A stretch of DNA of 64,000 nucleotides from Arthonia radiata (GCA_002989075.1 PSQN01000007.1:1492206-1556205), one strand, 5' to 3'; shown: positions 24,870 through 36,524, numbered from the stretch's first letter. Numbers and translations: made by a program. The notes: generated by a model not told the origin, from the sequence alone.

Positions 24870-27054
24870 GGCAACTAGGTGAGGTCGTGAGAGTATGCGG
24901 TAAACTTGCAGAGCATCTGTGATGAAACAATAATCAGCGTGCAGTGGCATATTGTGTTGAACTACGGTTCAGATGTCTTCGCTGGCTTGCCAACTGAGAA
25001 TCGGCGGCTGGCAGATGTACAGCCACGGACCATTCATGTTGCATCTCTCCAAACAGGACTGAAGAGCTTCGACAGTGGACCCTGCTAAAAGCTGCTCTCC
25101 CTTTGCCTCTAGCTCGAGGGCAACCTGCTAGTGAGGGTTGTTGAGATATGCTCCTCGCCATTGAAAAGGAAGACACGGTCTAGATGCAACGCTCTACCGC
25201 TAGGTCTCAAGGTGAAGCAGCGCCTAGGAGAAGTCATCGGCGAGACACATCCTTCGATCATTTTAACCGTAATTATGTTATTGTTGGGAGTCGGTGGATC
25301 AAAAACATGGCAGATCTGGAGAATGGCAGGTGTCTCAGTGAATTAGAGGTGTCCATGTTATGATTCAAAACACGCTACAGCAACCAGGGATCAGACAAGC
25401 GCGGACATGCGTGGGCAGATTTGCGAGAATAAGCATGAATGCTTCTCGCTTCGGAAGATTTCTTGGATCGGGCAAGTGAAGCCGAAAAGGTACAATGCTG
25501 AGGGCGCGGCAGACCAGAAGGTTGCGTTTGAAGGATGAACATATTGCATCACCGGGTCTCGCAGGCCGCCGGACGGCGCAAATACTGTATGACGGAAACG
25601 TTTGTGGTAAATATCCTTATGCGCCGGTGACAGCTTACAATAGGGGAATCTTGTGCGAAATTAGACCAGTGTGCTCACCAGTGGATGTAACCTGGTGCCT
25701 GATCCCAACTGTCAAGCGCCAACGTTGGGTGTACTAAAATTGATCTAGGTCAACTTCAATCGATGCTATTAACATACTGGATCTCTCAAAGTTGACGCCG
25801 AGCAAGCAACGCGTGATGATGAGGGAACCACTGTGAGTAGGAGTAGGCTGTCACACTGAGCAGAAAGCGGTTGACCTCGCAAAGGAGGTGCTTGGATTCA
25901 ACCCGCATTAAGACCGCCCTAGCCAATTAGACAGACGCTAAGATGCTCCTTCGAAACAAGCGCGCCTGTTGCCGCGCGGTCCGCGAAGGCTAAGGAAGCT
26001 GGGGAACAGCCCCTATCGCAGATTGCTATCCTCCACTTTGAACTGCTCTCAACCTATGAAAACCCCGGTCAGACACAAGTGACAGCAGCACGTTGTCCAG
26101 AAGCCCCTAGAAGCCCGCGTTGACAGATGAGATATTCCTCGTATTCAGGAGAGCTCCACGCTCATCTGCATCTCCCTTGTTTCAGAGATGCGAGGTCGGG
26201 CCCGCCATGTCGGCCCGAGCGGTGGAGCGACAATACGAGTTCGTGCAGCCGCACGCAAAAGCAACGTTCTCTGTGCGAGTTGATCGCCGTGAGCACCGGT
26301 CGATGCGTGTGAGCCGCTGGCGTCGCAGGCTCATTGCAGTCTGCAGAGGCTGTGGCATGCATGCGCGCCTGCTCTGACCGTGAGATTGACAGTCGCGCCT
26401 TCTGGATCCAGTCAAAGTCCAGGGTGATCGAGAACTGTTTTGCTGTGACACGGTGGGGACACTCACTTTGTCGAGCAAATGTGCCTGAAACAATGCCAAC
26501 ATACCCCTTGACTGGCCACCTCCACTCTCCCCCAATTGCTAGTGCCCCATGTCCCATCACCGCCATGCTTCATTTCCCTTACCTTCAAAGTACCATCACT
26601 ACTTTTCGTTCTCTTCTTCTCTTCTCCTTTCACCCAACTCTTGTCAAGCACAAGCACACACTCGTTTTCAATTAGTACGCTTGCTCGTACGTGTCATTCC
26701 TTACAACCAGCATTCCACCTCTGAGAGGTCAATTCACTTCCAGCCACTGTAAGTTCACACACTCAGCACTCCACAGTAACACCTACCTCGATTGTCAGCG
26801 TGATCAACACCAAGACGGACAATACCCACAATACCCATTGTACCTTCACGTCGAGCCACCCTTTGTCTCCAAATTCACCGAAGCATTCCTTTGATGCCAT
26901 CTCGACGACTAACATTCTTTGTTTGCTCCAGCCAAAGCCAACTTCATCCCTTGGTGATCTGAGATCCCTACCATCAGCGCTACCACGTCAAATCGGAGCA
27001 TCGATCTTCCAGATACCCACTCTTTGAACATCTTCCACACCATCAACAACAACA
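24870..27054. other. Large gene-free interval (2.2 kb)
   Basis: Only short unconvincing frames on both strands (for example 25495-25737 and 26120-26377). A T-loop-like word near 25890 does not belong to a full tRNA. From about 26520 the plus strand becomes strongly pyrimidine-rich (CT tracts at 26590-26650), which with the following A/C-rich stretch looks like the promoter and long leader of the CAP gene. Confidence 0.5.
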
Positions 27055-28385
27055 ATGAAGGCCACCGTCGCAACCATCGCAGGCCTCTTCGCGGCTGGCG
27101 CTGTCGCTATCCCATCTGCCAACTATCACCACGAGCATCTCCACCGTCGTGAGCCACAAGGGCCTGTCGACATCGAGTACACGACCGCGATGGTCACCAA
27201 CGTCGTCACCATGTACCTAGGCGCTGACGGCCAGCCGACTGATTACGCACCGGCTGCGCAAGAAACCGCGCCATCAAACCAGCGGCAAGGTGGCCAGGGC
27301 TACCAAGGCCCTCAAGGCGGCTCCTGGGGCGGACGTCCCGGCGGCCAGCAGGGTGGTCCACCCCAGTGGGCAACCGTCGTTACCGCCGCCAACGGTCAGC
27401 AGGTCTCTGCTCAGGCCTGGAACTGGGGTCAACCCAACGGTCCTCACGGCGTCTCTTGGAGATACTCGCAGCCAGGTGGTAATAGCTACCCGACAGATGC
27501 ACCTGCCGCACCACCCGCCGCACCACCCGCTGCACCACCACAGGCGCCCGAGTCTGACTCGGAGACTGCGGAGCTGCCCACTGCCCTGCCCACCTACACA
27601 CAACCTGTGGCTTCGCAGCCTACCGTTGCTCCTCAACAGCCCACCTACACACAGCCTGCAGCTTCGCAGCCCACCATTGCTCCTCAACAGCCCACGCAAG
27701 CACCTGCTGCACCGAGCTCTTCGGCTGCGGCCCCTCCTTCTTCTTCTGCATCCGCGCCCTCCAACGCTGGTAGCACCGACTTCCAGAAGACTGTCGTAAC
27801 GGCACACAACATTCACCGTGACAACCACTCAGTGCCTGCGATCTCGTGGCACGATGGTCTTGCGCAGGCTGCTCAAATGGTCGCCAACAAGTGCAACTGG
27901 GATCATGATACGTAAGTGCTTACCTTGATTCCCCAATTGCATAAACAGGACTAACCATGAGTTTTAGCACGACTGGTAAAGATATCTGCGGTTTCGCCCA
28001 AGGATACGGTCAGAATTTCGCTTGCACATCCGGTCAGCCTGACATTGCTAGCGATATTACTGGCGGCTGGTACAACGAGGAAGGCATCTATGAGCTGTCC
28101 GGCAGCTATGGCCAGGCCAACCCAATCCCTTACAAGATCAACGGCGAGACTCAGATGACCGGTCACTTCACCCAGCTCGTGTGGAAGTCCACGACCTCTG
28201 TCGGCTGTGCCACTGCCAGCTGCCCCAACGGTATCACCGGTCAGCCACAAATGAAGTCGCTCACCGTGTGCAACTACGGCCCACCGGGCAACTACGGTGG
28301 CGAATATGCCGACAATGTCCCCAAATCGACCAAGAACATGCCATCAACAAAGGGCGCGGAGGAGCCAGCTGGCTATAACGGTTAA
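27055..28385 (+). CDS. Secreted CAP/PR-1-like protein (424 aa)
   Basis: Two exons, 27055-27911 and 27968-28385, with a 56-nt intron. A signal peptide covers about residues 1-19 (MKATVATIAGLFAAGAVA). Residues about 20-240 form a long Pro/Ala/Gln/Thr linker with imperfect repeats (TYTQPxASQPTxAPQQP). The CAP domain lies at about 245-400: HNIHRDNHSVP, ISWHDGLAQAAQ, GHFTQLVWKSTTSVGCA and VCNYGPPGNYGGEYADNV are the CAP signatures, with conserved cysteines. It resembles yeast Pry1 and Fusarium Fpr1, which are secreted and bind sterols or fatty acids. The linker suggests wall attachment or O-glycosylation. A role in host interaction is possible but not shown. Confidence 0.93.
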
Positions 28386-30267
28386 GCATCTCGCGCTCTG
28401 TTCTGATCTTCAGCATGGATTTGGCGTTTTCTTCAAAGATGCGGGCGGCGACCCCAATGATCTGAAATGAGTTCTCTGTAGCTCACTTTACCTCTGAGTG
28501 TCACTAGCAGCATAGCTACTGTATGTGGCTTGCTGTCGAGGGATGCTCGTTTTCTATTCTCTGTACGTGTATTCAGTATTGACTTGAAGACGGCCGTGGA
28601 GGCAGAATTGATATGGTTGTCAATTGGCATGTTGCAGTGCGTTCGTGCTGTAAGTAGCGGCGAGCGAATGCTCGCATGTGGTAATGTGATCACGTTGTCA
28701 AATGCGTTTGTCTCGACCTTTGATTCACTGAAAACCCGTACTTTTTACAGAGCGGGCAGCGAGGTCCTTAAACCAGATGCTACGCCGCGCCTGCAGGATC
28801 GACTGGGGGCCGCTCTCTGCCGCTCTCCATTTCGTGCCTAATCCACGGACTCTAGGGTGCAAAGGGTAAGAGTACGCGCACAAACACGTAGCGTACGGTT
28901 GCCTTGCCACAGGAGAGGCAGATGTAATCTTAATGCGCAAGAGACGGGTCAGTGAAAAGGAAGCTGAGTCCTTCCGAGACGTCGTTAAGCTATTGGATAT
29001 CCACCCCGGAGGAGAGGAAGACACTCCTCTACTTTGACGCATGCAGGATTCATCTTGCGACGCGGGGGAGCCTCGAGTCCCTGAGAATGACCGGTCGGAT
29101 CAAAGTCTGGATTATTGTCTATCTTCTGTCTCATACAACCCGAGAGCAAAACGACCGTGGGGCTTCAAGTTGAGAATAAACGTCTGTTAGTGAGAGAGGT
29201 CCACATGCGTGCAGATGGCTGTGTTGTTTTTCTTCCATACGTGCTGAGCCGAGAAGAATATCGACTCAAGAGACCCGTCCATGCAAATCGAATGCGTTGA
29301 ACCTGCTCGACTTTCGAGAAAATGTGGCGAACCTGGTAAACCCTGCTCAACTTCGGACCACTAGCGCCGCCAAGACTTATTCCCCCGTCCGAACGTCTGC
29401 GACGACGTCTTCTTCTCATGCTTCTGGAGGTCGATACCTTGGAGTGTAAGTACTATGAAACTCATGGACACATCTAAACCTACTGTAAGTATCGCCTATA
29501 AGTATTTTTGAGACGCTGAAGCGAACTGTAACGCTTGATCGCCCTGCTTTTGTCCTGCCCTTCATACAGCGCAAGACGGCAAGACAATTCCCTTCATTAT
29601 CTCTCAAGTATAAATGAACATGAGAACTTTGACGAAGCGAGACTTACTCATGACACGACGGTCTTGATGCACATTGCTCCATGCGTACAGGAGCATAGGC
29701 CGCCTACTATGAAGAGGTTGCTAAGCGATTAGAACGCACGGGCCAGCAGGCTTGATTGATATCAAATCCTACTTCTAGGCAACACACACTGATACAGCTA
29801 TGATATTTCCTACTCTGTGACGCTTATGAGAAGTATAGTGAGGAGTTTGTTTAGGCCAGAACTCTAGTTTCATCCGCCAAGTTACAGTACGCTCACGAGG
29901 CTGCGCCCACGGAAGCAAGACACAGATTCAGCCTGCAATCAGCAGAAAATAACCATGTGCAACAATACCACCTGTGAAAGCTCAGCACCTTTCGATGTCA
30001 TTTAAAAGGCAGCCACCAGCTTACAATCGCCACTGCCGTTCATCACGTTGGGCGACCAAGCCCCCCTCACACCGAATTGGGACTAGCGCGTGCGGGTCCA
30101 AACATTCTTCCACCTATCTATCGACGCGTCTCTCTCACAACAACAACTACCGCTCCACCCATCGCACCTCCCAAACCCTGTCGCATCCATCGCAATCGAT
30201 TGCAATCGCCTCTACATCATCGAAATCGACTAGCAACAGTATAAGTCTCTCGTATTGATCACACAAC
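28386..30267. other. Gene-free interval (1.9 kb)
   Basis: No convincing gene on either strand. It holds the CAP 3' region and, at about 30080-30265, the C/A-rich leader of the histone gene. Confidence 0.5.
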
Positions 30268-30857
30268 ATGACTGGAGGCAAAGGCAAGCCACTATTGAGC
30301 GCATTCGCAACCTCATTTCACTGACCCCTCGTTCAGGCAAAGGCGGCAAGACCGGTGGAAAGGCCACGACCACCGATGGCAAGTCGCAGAAGTCCAACTC
30401 AGCTAAGGCTGGTCTTCAAGTACGTCGTTGAATCATCGCGCACCTCACCGCCGCCTCGAAAATTTTGCTCGATTGCGCCAACGCGTGTAACTCCATATCT
30501 TTCCAACAACATGTCAATTAACGCATCGCACAGTTCCCATGTGGTCGCGTGAAACGTCTCCTCAAAGCCAACACTCAACAAAAGATGCGCGTCGGCACCA
30601 AGGCCGCTGTGTACGTTACCGCCGTACTCGAGTATCTGACCGCCGAGGTCCTGGAGCTGGCTGGCAACGCCGCAAAGGATCTGAAAGTCAAGCGCATCAC
30701 ACCGCGACATTTGCAGCTCGCCATTCGTGGCGACGAAGAGCTGGATACCCTTATTCGCGCGACGATCGCATTCGGTGGTGTGCTGCCACACATCAACAGA
30801 GCGCTCTTGTTGAAGGTGGAGCAGAAGAAGAAAGGCGGCGAGAAGGCTGCTGCCTAG
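30268..30857 (+). CDS. HTZ1: Histone H2A.Z (140 aa)
   Basis: Three exons: 30268-30283 (16 nt), 30337-30419 and 30534-30857. Intron 1 (53 nt) uses a GC donor (AAAG|GCAAGC) and a TTCAG acceptor with a CTGAC branch site. No GT donor near the start gives the right frame. Intron 2 is GT-AG. The joined protein begins [14 protein letters not shown], an acetylatable Lys/Gly tail, and continues [38 protein letters not shown] split over two conserved blocks, and the H2A.Z-type acidic patch with [17 protein letters not shown] and a KVEQKKKG C-terminus. It lacks the SQE tail of canonical fungal H2A. It replaces H2A in promoter nucleosomes through SWR1. Confidence 0.95.
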
Positions 30858-31479
30858 GCGTGCTTCTGGTATGAGAGATGATCAATTTTGATTTGAATGG
30901 GATGGGTCCTGTGGGTTGAATGGTGTCTCAGGAGTGGATCGCCATGAGGAAAGTCGTTCTCTCGAGCTGATGTGCGCCCCCTTCTCCTTTGTCACTCAAA
31001 GTGAGCGAGCTAGACAAGGCTTCGACAAAGATACAACGTCCTAGATTCCACCTCCGACGACGCGCCATGCCTGCCTGCTCTACCTCACTTTCTTCTTGGA
31101 GACTCTGTTCTGAAGCTCCTGATGCTCCCTTGGTATAGACTATGCGATTCCGAGCCTTCGACTGCCTTGGTCTCGTCTTCCGCTTCTTACAAAGACCCGG
31201 TGTGAGTTCCCTGTCACGACAAGGATTGTCGCATTAGCCTTTTCGCTCTGCCTGCCAGTATGAGTCCTCCATCCCTTGGCCATCTCGAAGCCACGGAGAC
31301 GTGACTATCTCGCACTTCATCGCTTCATAACCTATTCTTTGACGTGTTTTACATTGTCTGCGCGTTGCAGCCGTCGCGACAAATCATAGCCTCGACTCTT
31401 ATTCGGGCTGATGCGCGCTTCTTCATATCATAATGTGGCCTTGAGCGGAGATGTCCCATTCCTTCACCTCCTAAACCCA
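30858..31479. other. Intergenic region between H2A.Z and EMI1 (convergent)
   Basis: Convergent 3' ends meet here; no gene or RNA seen. Confidence 0.5.
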
Positions 31480-32118
31480 TCACCTCACCACCCCCGTCAC
31501 ACCCCCTTCACTATCCCGATCCAAACCATCCACATCCTTCTCGAAAGCGCCCTCCACCATCTCCTTCCTCGCGTCCCAAACCCGCTCACTGCTCCTCCCG
31601 ACCCGCTTCTTTGCCTCCTGCTGCATATACCATTCCCGCACGCGTCTCTTCCGCTCGTCTTTCCCCATCGCCTTCATTCGCATGCAAAGCCGCCACTGCC
31701 TCCACTGCTCCGTGCAGCTGCGCAGGCCACCGTACCGGTAGATGTTGTTCAGCTGCCCGCCCATAGAGGAGCAGTAATATGCGTTATCGAACGCTTGCGT
31801 GCAGGACATGGTGGTGGGGTAGAGGGAGTTGGCTTCGTCCTCTGGGGTGGGGACGGGTTCGGAAGGGACATTCTTGTAGGTCTTGGAGGCGGCGGCAGCG
31901 GCTTTGGGGTTGATTTCGGCGAAGAGGTCGCGGAGTTCGGAGATGGCGGCTTCGTCGCGGGAGAGGGGGGTTGGTGAATTGGTTGGTGGTGATGAAGTTG
32001 GGGTGGGTTCGGTGGAAGCTGGGGAGGCGGTGGGTAGAGCGGTGCGAGGAGGACTGACAGAGAGAGATGAGGGTGGGTCGCTCGAGGGCGGGTTAGAAGA
32101 GCTCCACCACCAGCCCAT
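31480..32118 (-). CDS. EMI1: Emi1-like twin-CX9C protein (DUF3128, 212 aa)
   Basis: Single exon beginning MGWWWSS; in-frame codons upstream lack similarity. The first 65 residues are Ser/Pro/Thr-rich. Residues about 100-150 hold the DUF3128 core with two exact CX9C motifs (C-TQAFDNAYY-C and C-TEQWRQWRL-C) joined by the conserved MGGQLNNIYRYG segment. This helical hairpin is typical of intermembrane-space or mitochondria-linked proteins oxidised by Mia40. A basic helical tail follows (KDERKRRVREWY). Yeast Emi1 is needed for early meiotic gene induction and respiratory function. The protein is longer than yeast Emi1 owing to the N-terminal extension. Confidence 0.88.
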   Translation of the reverse strand: MGWWWSSSNPPSSDPPSSLSVSPPRTALPTASPASTEPTPTSSPPTNSPTPLSRDEAAISELRDLFAEINPKAAAAASKTYKNVPSEPVPTPEDEANSLYPTTMSCTQAFDNAYYCSSMGGQLNNIYRYGGLRSCTEQWRQWRLCMRMKAMGKDERKRRVREWYMQQEAKKRVGRSSERVWDARKEMVEGAFEKDVDGLDRDSEGGVTGVVR

Positions 32119-32411
32119 TATGATATGAGGTGATGGATTAGTGAGGATCACTGTATTTGTTATTGATCGATGCGCTGAAACGATTCTGTCCGATGAGATG
32201 GCAATTTTACCTCCGGTAAAGCCGGCTCTACAATGCCTCCAATATTCTTTCCTCTCATTTACTGTCACTCTCGTGACGCAACCGTCCCAATGTCCGGTTG
32301 CTCACTTGCTGTCGTTCTGCGTCTGTGGAAGCATGACTGATGGCCAGCAGCGTTTCTAGGGACCTCAATCGTTTCAAGCACCATTGTTAGAGCGAATTTG
32401 ACACGGCGAAC

Positions 32412-33860
32412 ATGTCGCCAAAACGCAAGGCCTTCGAGAACGACAATTTGCAGGATCGCGAAAAGGCGGACAAAGTGCCGAAGAGAGATGAACCCGGCCT
32501 AGAAGACTTTCTCAGAGAGAGGAACGGAAAGGCTTCGCAGAAGCGAGCAAATGGAGAAACTTCGTCTGGACGTTCCGGGGAGAGTGAATATTCAAGCGCA
32601 GCTGCCAAACCCTCTATACTGCGGAAGCTCTCGCGCAACTACGAGCCTCAGCAGTCTCAAACAGCCATAAGCCAACAGTCTGACGGGGACAACAAAGCAC
32701 AGAGATCGGAGAAGGACGGCCTGGATGCAAAAGTAAAGCAAGACCGCCCTGTCGAGCCCGAGGGGCGCCATAACCAAGCGTCTGACTTCACACCCCAATC
32801 TCGTCGCCAGTCGAGCAATACCAGCGGATCTAGAGCATTCAAAGTCGGCACAATGGAACTACCTGCGCCCTATAACACTCGAGCAGTCCGCGAACTATTT
32901 GAAAAACACCCAGCCCAAGCGCTAGCCAATGACTTTTCTAATGGAGCAGGCCATCATAGCTCAGCTGATGCTCTGTCGAGCCGCCACCGAGATCTCTCCC
33001 TTCCCCCTTTACCGCCGTTGGCCGAGGGCCCGTATGCTGACGCTGTTTTTACTCACTCATCAGTCACAGACTCGAAGTATACAGCGACCACTGGCTCCAC
33101 CTCAATCCTTGACTATGAGCGCCTCGAGTTCCTGGGCGATGCCTACATTGAGGTCTTTGCAGTCAAGCTGATCTTTGCACGCTTCGGCCATCTTGACATT
33201 GGGAAGCAAAATCGTCTCCGCGAGGAGCTCGCGCGCAATAAGACGCTTGCAGAATTTGCGCGCCGATACGATCTACGTTCACAGCTGCGACACGAAAAGA
33301 CGATGAGCATGGCGACCGGTGAAGCAGCCTGGACGAAGATATTGGCTGACGTTTTCGAAGCGTACGTGGCAGCCATTGTACTCAGCGATCCAATTAATGG
33401 CTTCGCAACAGCGGATGCTTGGTTGACCGCATTGTGGGCGCCTGTCATCCTTGAAATTGAAGACGGTAGGTCTGACGTCGACCTAAAGGGACAACAAACG
33501 AATTTCAAGGAGGTGCTTCAGAGCCATATCGGTGGCGCGAAAGGTGTCAAGATCGAGTATAGAGACCTTGGCCCGATGGGCTATACGAAGGATAAAGCCT
33601 TGCAAGTCTTCACGGTAGGTTGCTATGTCACTGGCTGGGGTTTCACCGATGAAGAAGTAGGTGTTGGTAAGGGACAAAACAAGCGAGAGGCTGGAGTTGC
33701 CGCTGCGAAGGTCGCAGTACAGAGGAGCAGAAGCGTGGACACTATGAGACACAGCAAACAACTGGACACAGCGGAAAGGAAGCGTAAGAGGGAGGAGGAG
33801 GAAGCAAGGAACAACGCAACGGTGGGATCAACTCGTTCAAGACCAGAAACCGATCGATGA
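32412..33860 (+). CDS. RNT1: Ribonuclease III with dsRBD, Rnt1-like (482 aa)
   Basis: One exon. Residues about 1-140 are charged and disordered with Lys-rich NLS-like starts (MSPKRKAF). The RNase III domain spans about 195-340; the signature LDYERLEFLGDAYIEV near 233-248 carries the metal-binding Glu and Asp, and the second acidic pair sits in ILADVFEAYVAA near 305-315. A double-stranded RNA-binding domain spans about 356-437 (FKEVLQSHI, then GKGQNKREAGVAAAKVAVQ). Only one catalytic domain is present, so it acts as a homodimer. The Rnt1 class trims pre-rRNA, snRNA and snoRNA precursors in the nucleus; this is not a Dicer. Confidence 0.92.
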   Translation: MSPKRKAFENDNLQDREKADKVPKRDEPGLEDFLRERNGKASQKRANGETSSGRSGESEYSSAAAKPSILRKLSRNYEPQQSQTAISQQSDGDNKAQRSEKDGLDAKVKQDRPVEPEGRHNQASDFTPQSRRQSSNTSGSRAFKVGTMELPAPYNTRAVRELFEKHPAQALANDFSNGAGHHSSADALSSRHRDLSLPPLPPLAEGPYADAVFTHSSVTDSKYTATTGSTSILDYERLEFLGDAYIEVFAVKLIFARFGHLDIGKQNRLREELARNKTLAEFARRYDLRSQLRHEKTMSMATGEAAWTKILADVFEAYVAAIVLSDPINGFATADAWLTALWAPVILEIEDGRSDVDLKGQQTNFKEVLQSHIGGAKGVKIEYRDLGPMGYTKDKALQVFTVGCYVTGWGFTDEEVGVGKGQNKREAGVAAAKVAVQRSRSVDTMRHSKQLDTAERKRKREEEEARNNATVGSTRSRPETDR

Positions 33861-34323
33861 AGCAATGAAGCGTCCAGAGCTGGTCTCTTGCGTGCTTATC
33901 TTCATAGCAACAGGGACTGAGACGACCTTTAACATTTAAGAAAAGTGAGGATTCGTCAAAGGTTTGTAATACGGTGATAGAAGGTTTCGTCAAAGGTGCG
34001 GAGACCTGGAGTACCTATCAACGAGGGCTGGAGTGCTACGATAAATGTCGGAATGGATGTTGCAATACACAAAGATCGAGATTTACGTGTGTGGAACAAT
34101 CAAACTAAGAGGTAAGCAAGCGAATTGATCCCGGTATCCTGAAGCCAACTTCAGCTACGATGGGCCTTTCGTGTGTCGCAGTCAGTCTCGCCGGCTGCGC
34201 GAACAAGGCCATCGGCTGCGGATATCATTGAGGTGCTTGTGCGCTTCCACAGGCTTTCAAAGATGTCCTCTAGTTATTCATTCCAGCATCATGCCATTGC
34301 TCAATGTATGCTGTATGCTCACG
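33861..34323. other. Convergent intergenic region
   Basis: Between the RNase III and NDUFA8 3' ends; a frame at 34173-34649 (+) is the antisense of NDUFA8. No gene seen. Confidence 0.5.
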
Positions 34324-34991
34324 TTACGACGGTTGCTTCTGCTCCTGCATGCCTGCCGCCGTGTCCCTTGATAACCGGCTCTCCTCCAGAACCTGCCCAG
34401 GATCCTTTCTGGCCCTCCGATACCACCGATCCTCAGGATCATCCTGCGGCAACGTCGCATAAATCTGCTTCTTCCTCAGATGTACCGGCACTTTTCCCTG
34501 CGCCTCCGGTATTACCTTCTCCAAGCCCACCTTATCAAACACGCACTTATTCAGCTTCCGCTCCGGTCTTCGACACTGCCATAACTGGTGGTTGTTGTTC
34601 TCCAGGCATTGCCAGTGCGCGCGAAACTCTTCCAGGCAGTTTGTGGTAATATCTTGCAGCACGGTGGCAGCGCACCGAGTGACTTTCCGGCCCTCGAGCA
34701 TGCAGGAGAACTCGCCCTTGCCCTGGGCTTCGTTCTTGCAAAGCATGTAGTCGTCGTTGAAGGGTTGGCAGCGGGCGCCGATGAAGAAGGCGGCGGAGGT
34801 GAGGGGAGCGGAAGATGTGCCAATCTCGTCGACTTTGGGTATGTGGTCGGGCATCGGTTGAGGGTCGATCATGTTGGCCCGCGACATGCTGTTGTGGTCG
34901 TCAGTATCGTGGGCTTGCGGGGGTATGGGCTGAGGATGGGATAAGATGAGAGAGGCGCGTCTGAGATATACCTGGGCCAGTAGTTCGCCAT
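34324..34991 (-). CDS. Complex I subunit NDUFA8 / 20.8 kDa (194 aa)
   Basis: Two exons, 34991-34972 (20 nt) and 34888-34324, with an 83-nt intron carrying an ACTGACG branch site. The join gives MANYWPSMSRANMIDPQP, close to the fungal family start. Four CX9C motifs are intact: C-QPFNDDYML-C, C-MLEGRKVTR-C, C-LEEFRAHWQ-C and C-RRPERKLNK-C. This four-motif layout is diagnostic for NDUFA8 (nuo-20.8 of Neurospora), a peripheral intermembrane-space subunit of complex I imported through the Mia40 route. No presequence is expected or seen. Taking the second ATG (MSRANM) as start would give 187 residues. Confidence 0.95.
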
Positions 34992-35312
34992 AGGTGCGGA
35001 GTAGTGAGCCTCTGGGCTCTGCGGTGAGTTTTCGAGGCTGCTAGAGGCGACTCGAGACGGAGAAAGGGTGCGGACAGCGTGAGGAAGCTCTGGTGAGGTC
35101 GAGCTGCAACATCCGGATTGGGGGTGCTGCCTTTGGGAAATGTGACTCTGTTCAGCCTTCCGGCGCCATTATAAAGAGCCAAATACACTGCCACGAATGC
35201 AGCATGCGCGCGTCTTTCACCTGAATTCGCGACCAGCTCCAGGTACACGTCCGATTCTCAAGCTGCTCACTCTCCCCGCGCTATCTCCATTACTTTTATC
35301 ACAACTTCGACC
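34992..35312. promoter_or_regulatory. Shared divergent promoter region (NDUFA8 / nucleoporin)
   Basis: A 321-bp interval between divergent start codons; the nucleoporin side ends in a C/T-rich tract at about 35240-35310. Both promoters must lie here. Confidence 0.5.
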
Positions 35313-36524
35313 ATGTCCCTGTTTGGCAGTACGAACACTAACACTGGTGGCTCCGGTCTATTCGGCAATACACAGTCGCAAGCGCAACCCTCGAACAGTT
35401 TATTCGGCAGCACAAACCAGACATCTCAACCTCAAAGCAACTCGCTCTTCGGCGGCACCCTTGGACAACCACAGCAACAACAACAAAAGCCATCACTCTT
35501 CGCGATCACCAATCAGCAGAATGCGCAACCCCAGAACAACTCCCTCTTTGGCGGTAGCACCCTCAACCAACCCCAGCAGCAACAACAACAAAACCTCGGC
35601 GGGTCTACTTTAGGCGGATCTGGGTACGGCCATCCTTCGCTCGCCGGCACGCATCAGCAACTCCAACAATCCCAGTTGCGCCCACTATGGCAACCCGGCA
35701 GCATCCAGCCGCGCGAAAAGTCACTCCAAGATCAGATGATCACGCTCAACAACAAGTGGAACCCCGCGACGCAAGACTGCAAGATCCAAGTGTACTTCTA
35801 CAACAACGTCGGCGCTGAGCGCGCTCCGTACTTCGGGCCCGAGCCAGGCGAGGATGAAGCAAAGTGGGAAGAGGCGCTCTCGAAGAAGCCGAATGCGGAT
35901 GCGGTGCCGGTGCTTGTGAAGGGGTTCGCGCAGCTGGGGTTGAGGATACGCACGCAGGTTATGGCTGTGCAGCGGCTGCAGCAGAGGTTGCACGAGATCA
36001 ACAACAGTCTCACTGCGCAGCAACAGCAGCATGAGCTTGATGTGAGCGTGCGCGCTGCGGACGCGAAGAGAAAGCACGTTGCGCTGGGCCAGCGAACGTT
36101 GAGATTGGCGACGAAGGTGCAGGTGTTGAAGAACCGGGGGTATGTGATGGACACGGCGGAAGAGGACTTGAAGAAGAAGTTGACGGAGCTGGAGAAGAAC
36201 GCGTTTGATCCAAGTTTGAACGGACGGCAGGAGGAGATATGGGCGCGCATGGTGGGCATTAGGGAGAGGATGCGAATGTTGCAGGCGGAGGCGGAGAGGG
36301 CGGGTAATGAGGTTGAGAAACAAGGGGAGGATGGCATTGACGAGGAGGTGCTAAGAAGAACGAAGAAGGTACGCTTTGGTATCGCTCGTCCTGGCGTAAG
36401 GCATTTGTTGACATTCAAGCAGGTTCTCAGCGACTACGATACACAGATCACACACCTCAACCGCGAGATCGAGGCTATGCGAAAAGACTTCACGGAATGG
36501 CAAGAAAACGGGTCCAGGAGGTAG
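35313..36524 (+). CDS. NUP57: FG nucleoporin Nup57/Nup54 (385 aa spliced)
   Basis: Residues 1-105 are an FG domain with repeated SLFG, LFGN and LFGG motifs and Gln-rich spacers. Residues about 130-200 hold the conserved Nup54 segment (LQDQMITLNNKWNP, CKIQVYFYNNV) and the rest is an alpha-helical coiled coil ending near EWQENGSRR. It sits in the central-channel Nsp1-Nup57-Nup49 (Nup62-Nup58-Nup54) complex. A 54-nt intron is likely at 36369-36422 (GTACGC...TTGAC...AAGCAG). Because its length is a multiple of three and it contains no stop, the unspliced frame stays open (403 aa). Removing it joins RRTKK to VLSDYDTQ, which fits the coiled coil better. Confidence 0.9.
   Translation: MSLFGSTNTNTGGSGLFGNTQSQAQPSNSLFGSTNQTSQPQSNSLFGGTLGQPQQQQQKPSLFAITNQQNAQPQNNSLFGGSTLNQPQQQQQQNLGGSTLGGSGYGHPSLAGTHQQLQQSQLRPLWQPGSIQPREKSLQDQMITLNNKWNPATQDCKIQVYFYNNVGAERAPYFGPEPGEDEAKWEEALSKKPNADAVPVLVKGFAQLGLRIRTQVMAVQRLQQRLHEINNSLTAQQQQHELDVSVRAADAKRKHVALGQRTLRLATKVQVLKNRGYVMDTAEEDLKKKLTELEKNAFDPSLNGRQEEIWARMVGIRERMRMLQAEAERAGNEVEKQGEDGIDEEVLRRTKKVRFGIARPGVRHLLTFKQVLSDYDTQITHLNREIEAMRKDFTEWQENGSRR

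Noticed and set aside
25885-25910. T-loop-like word (GGATTCAACCC)
   Set aside because: No partner arms at tRNA spacing upstream.
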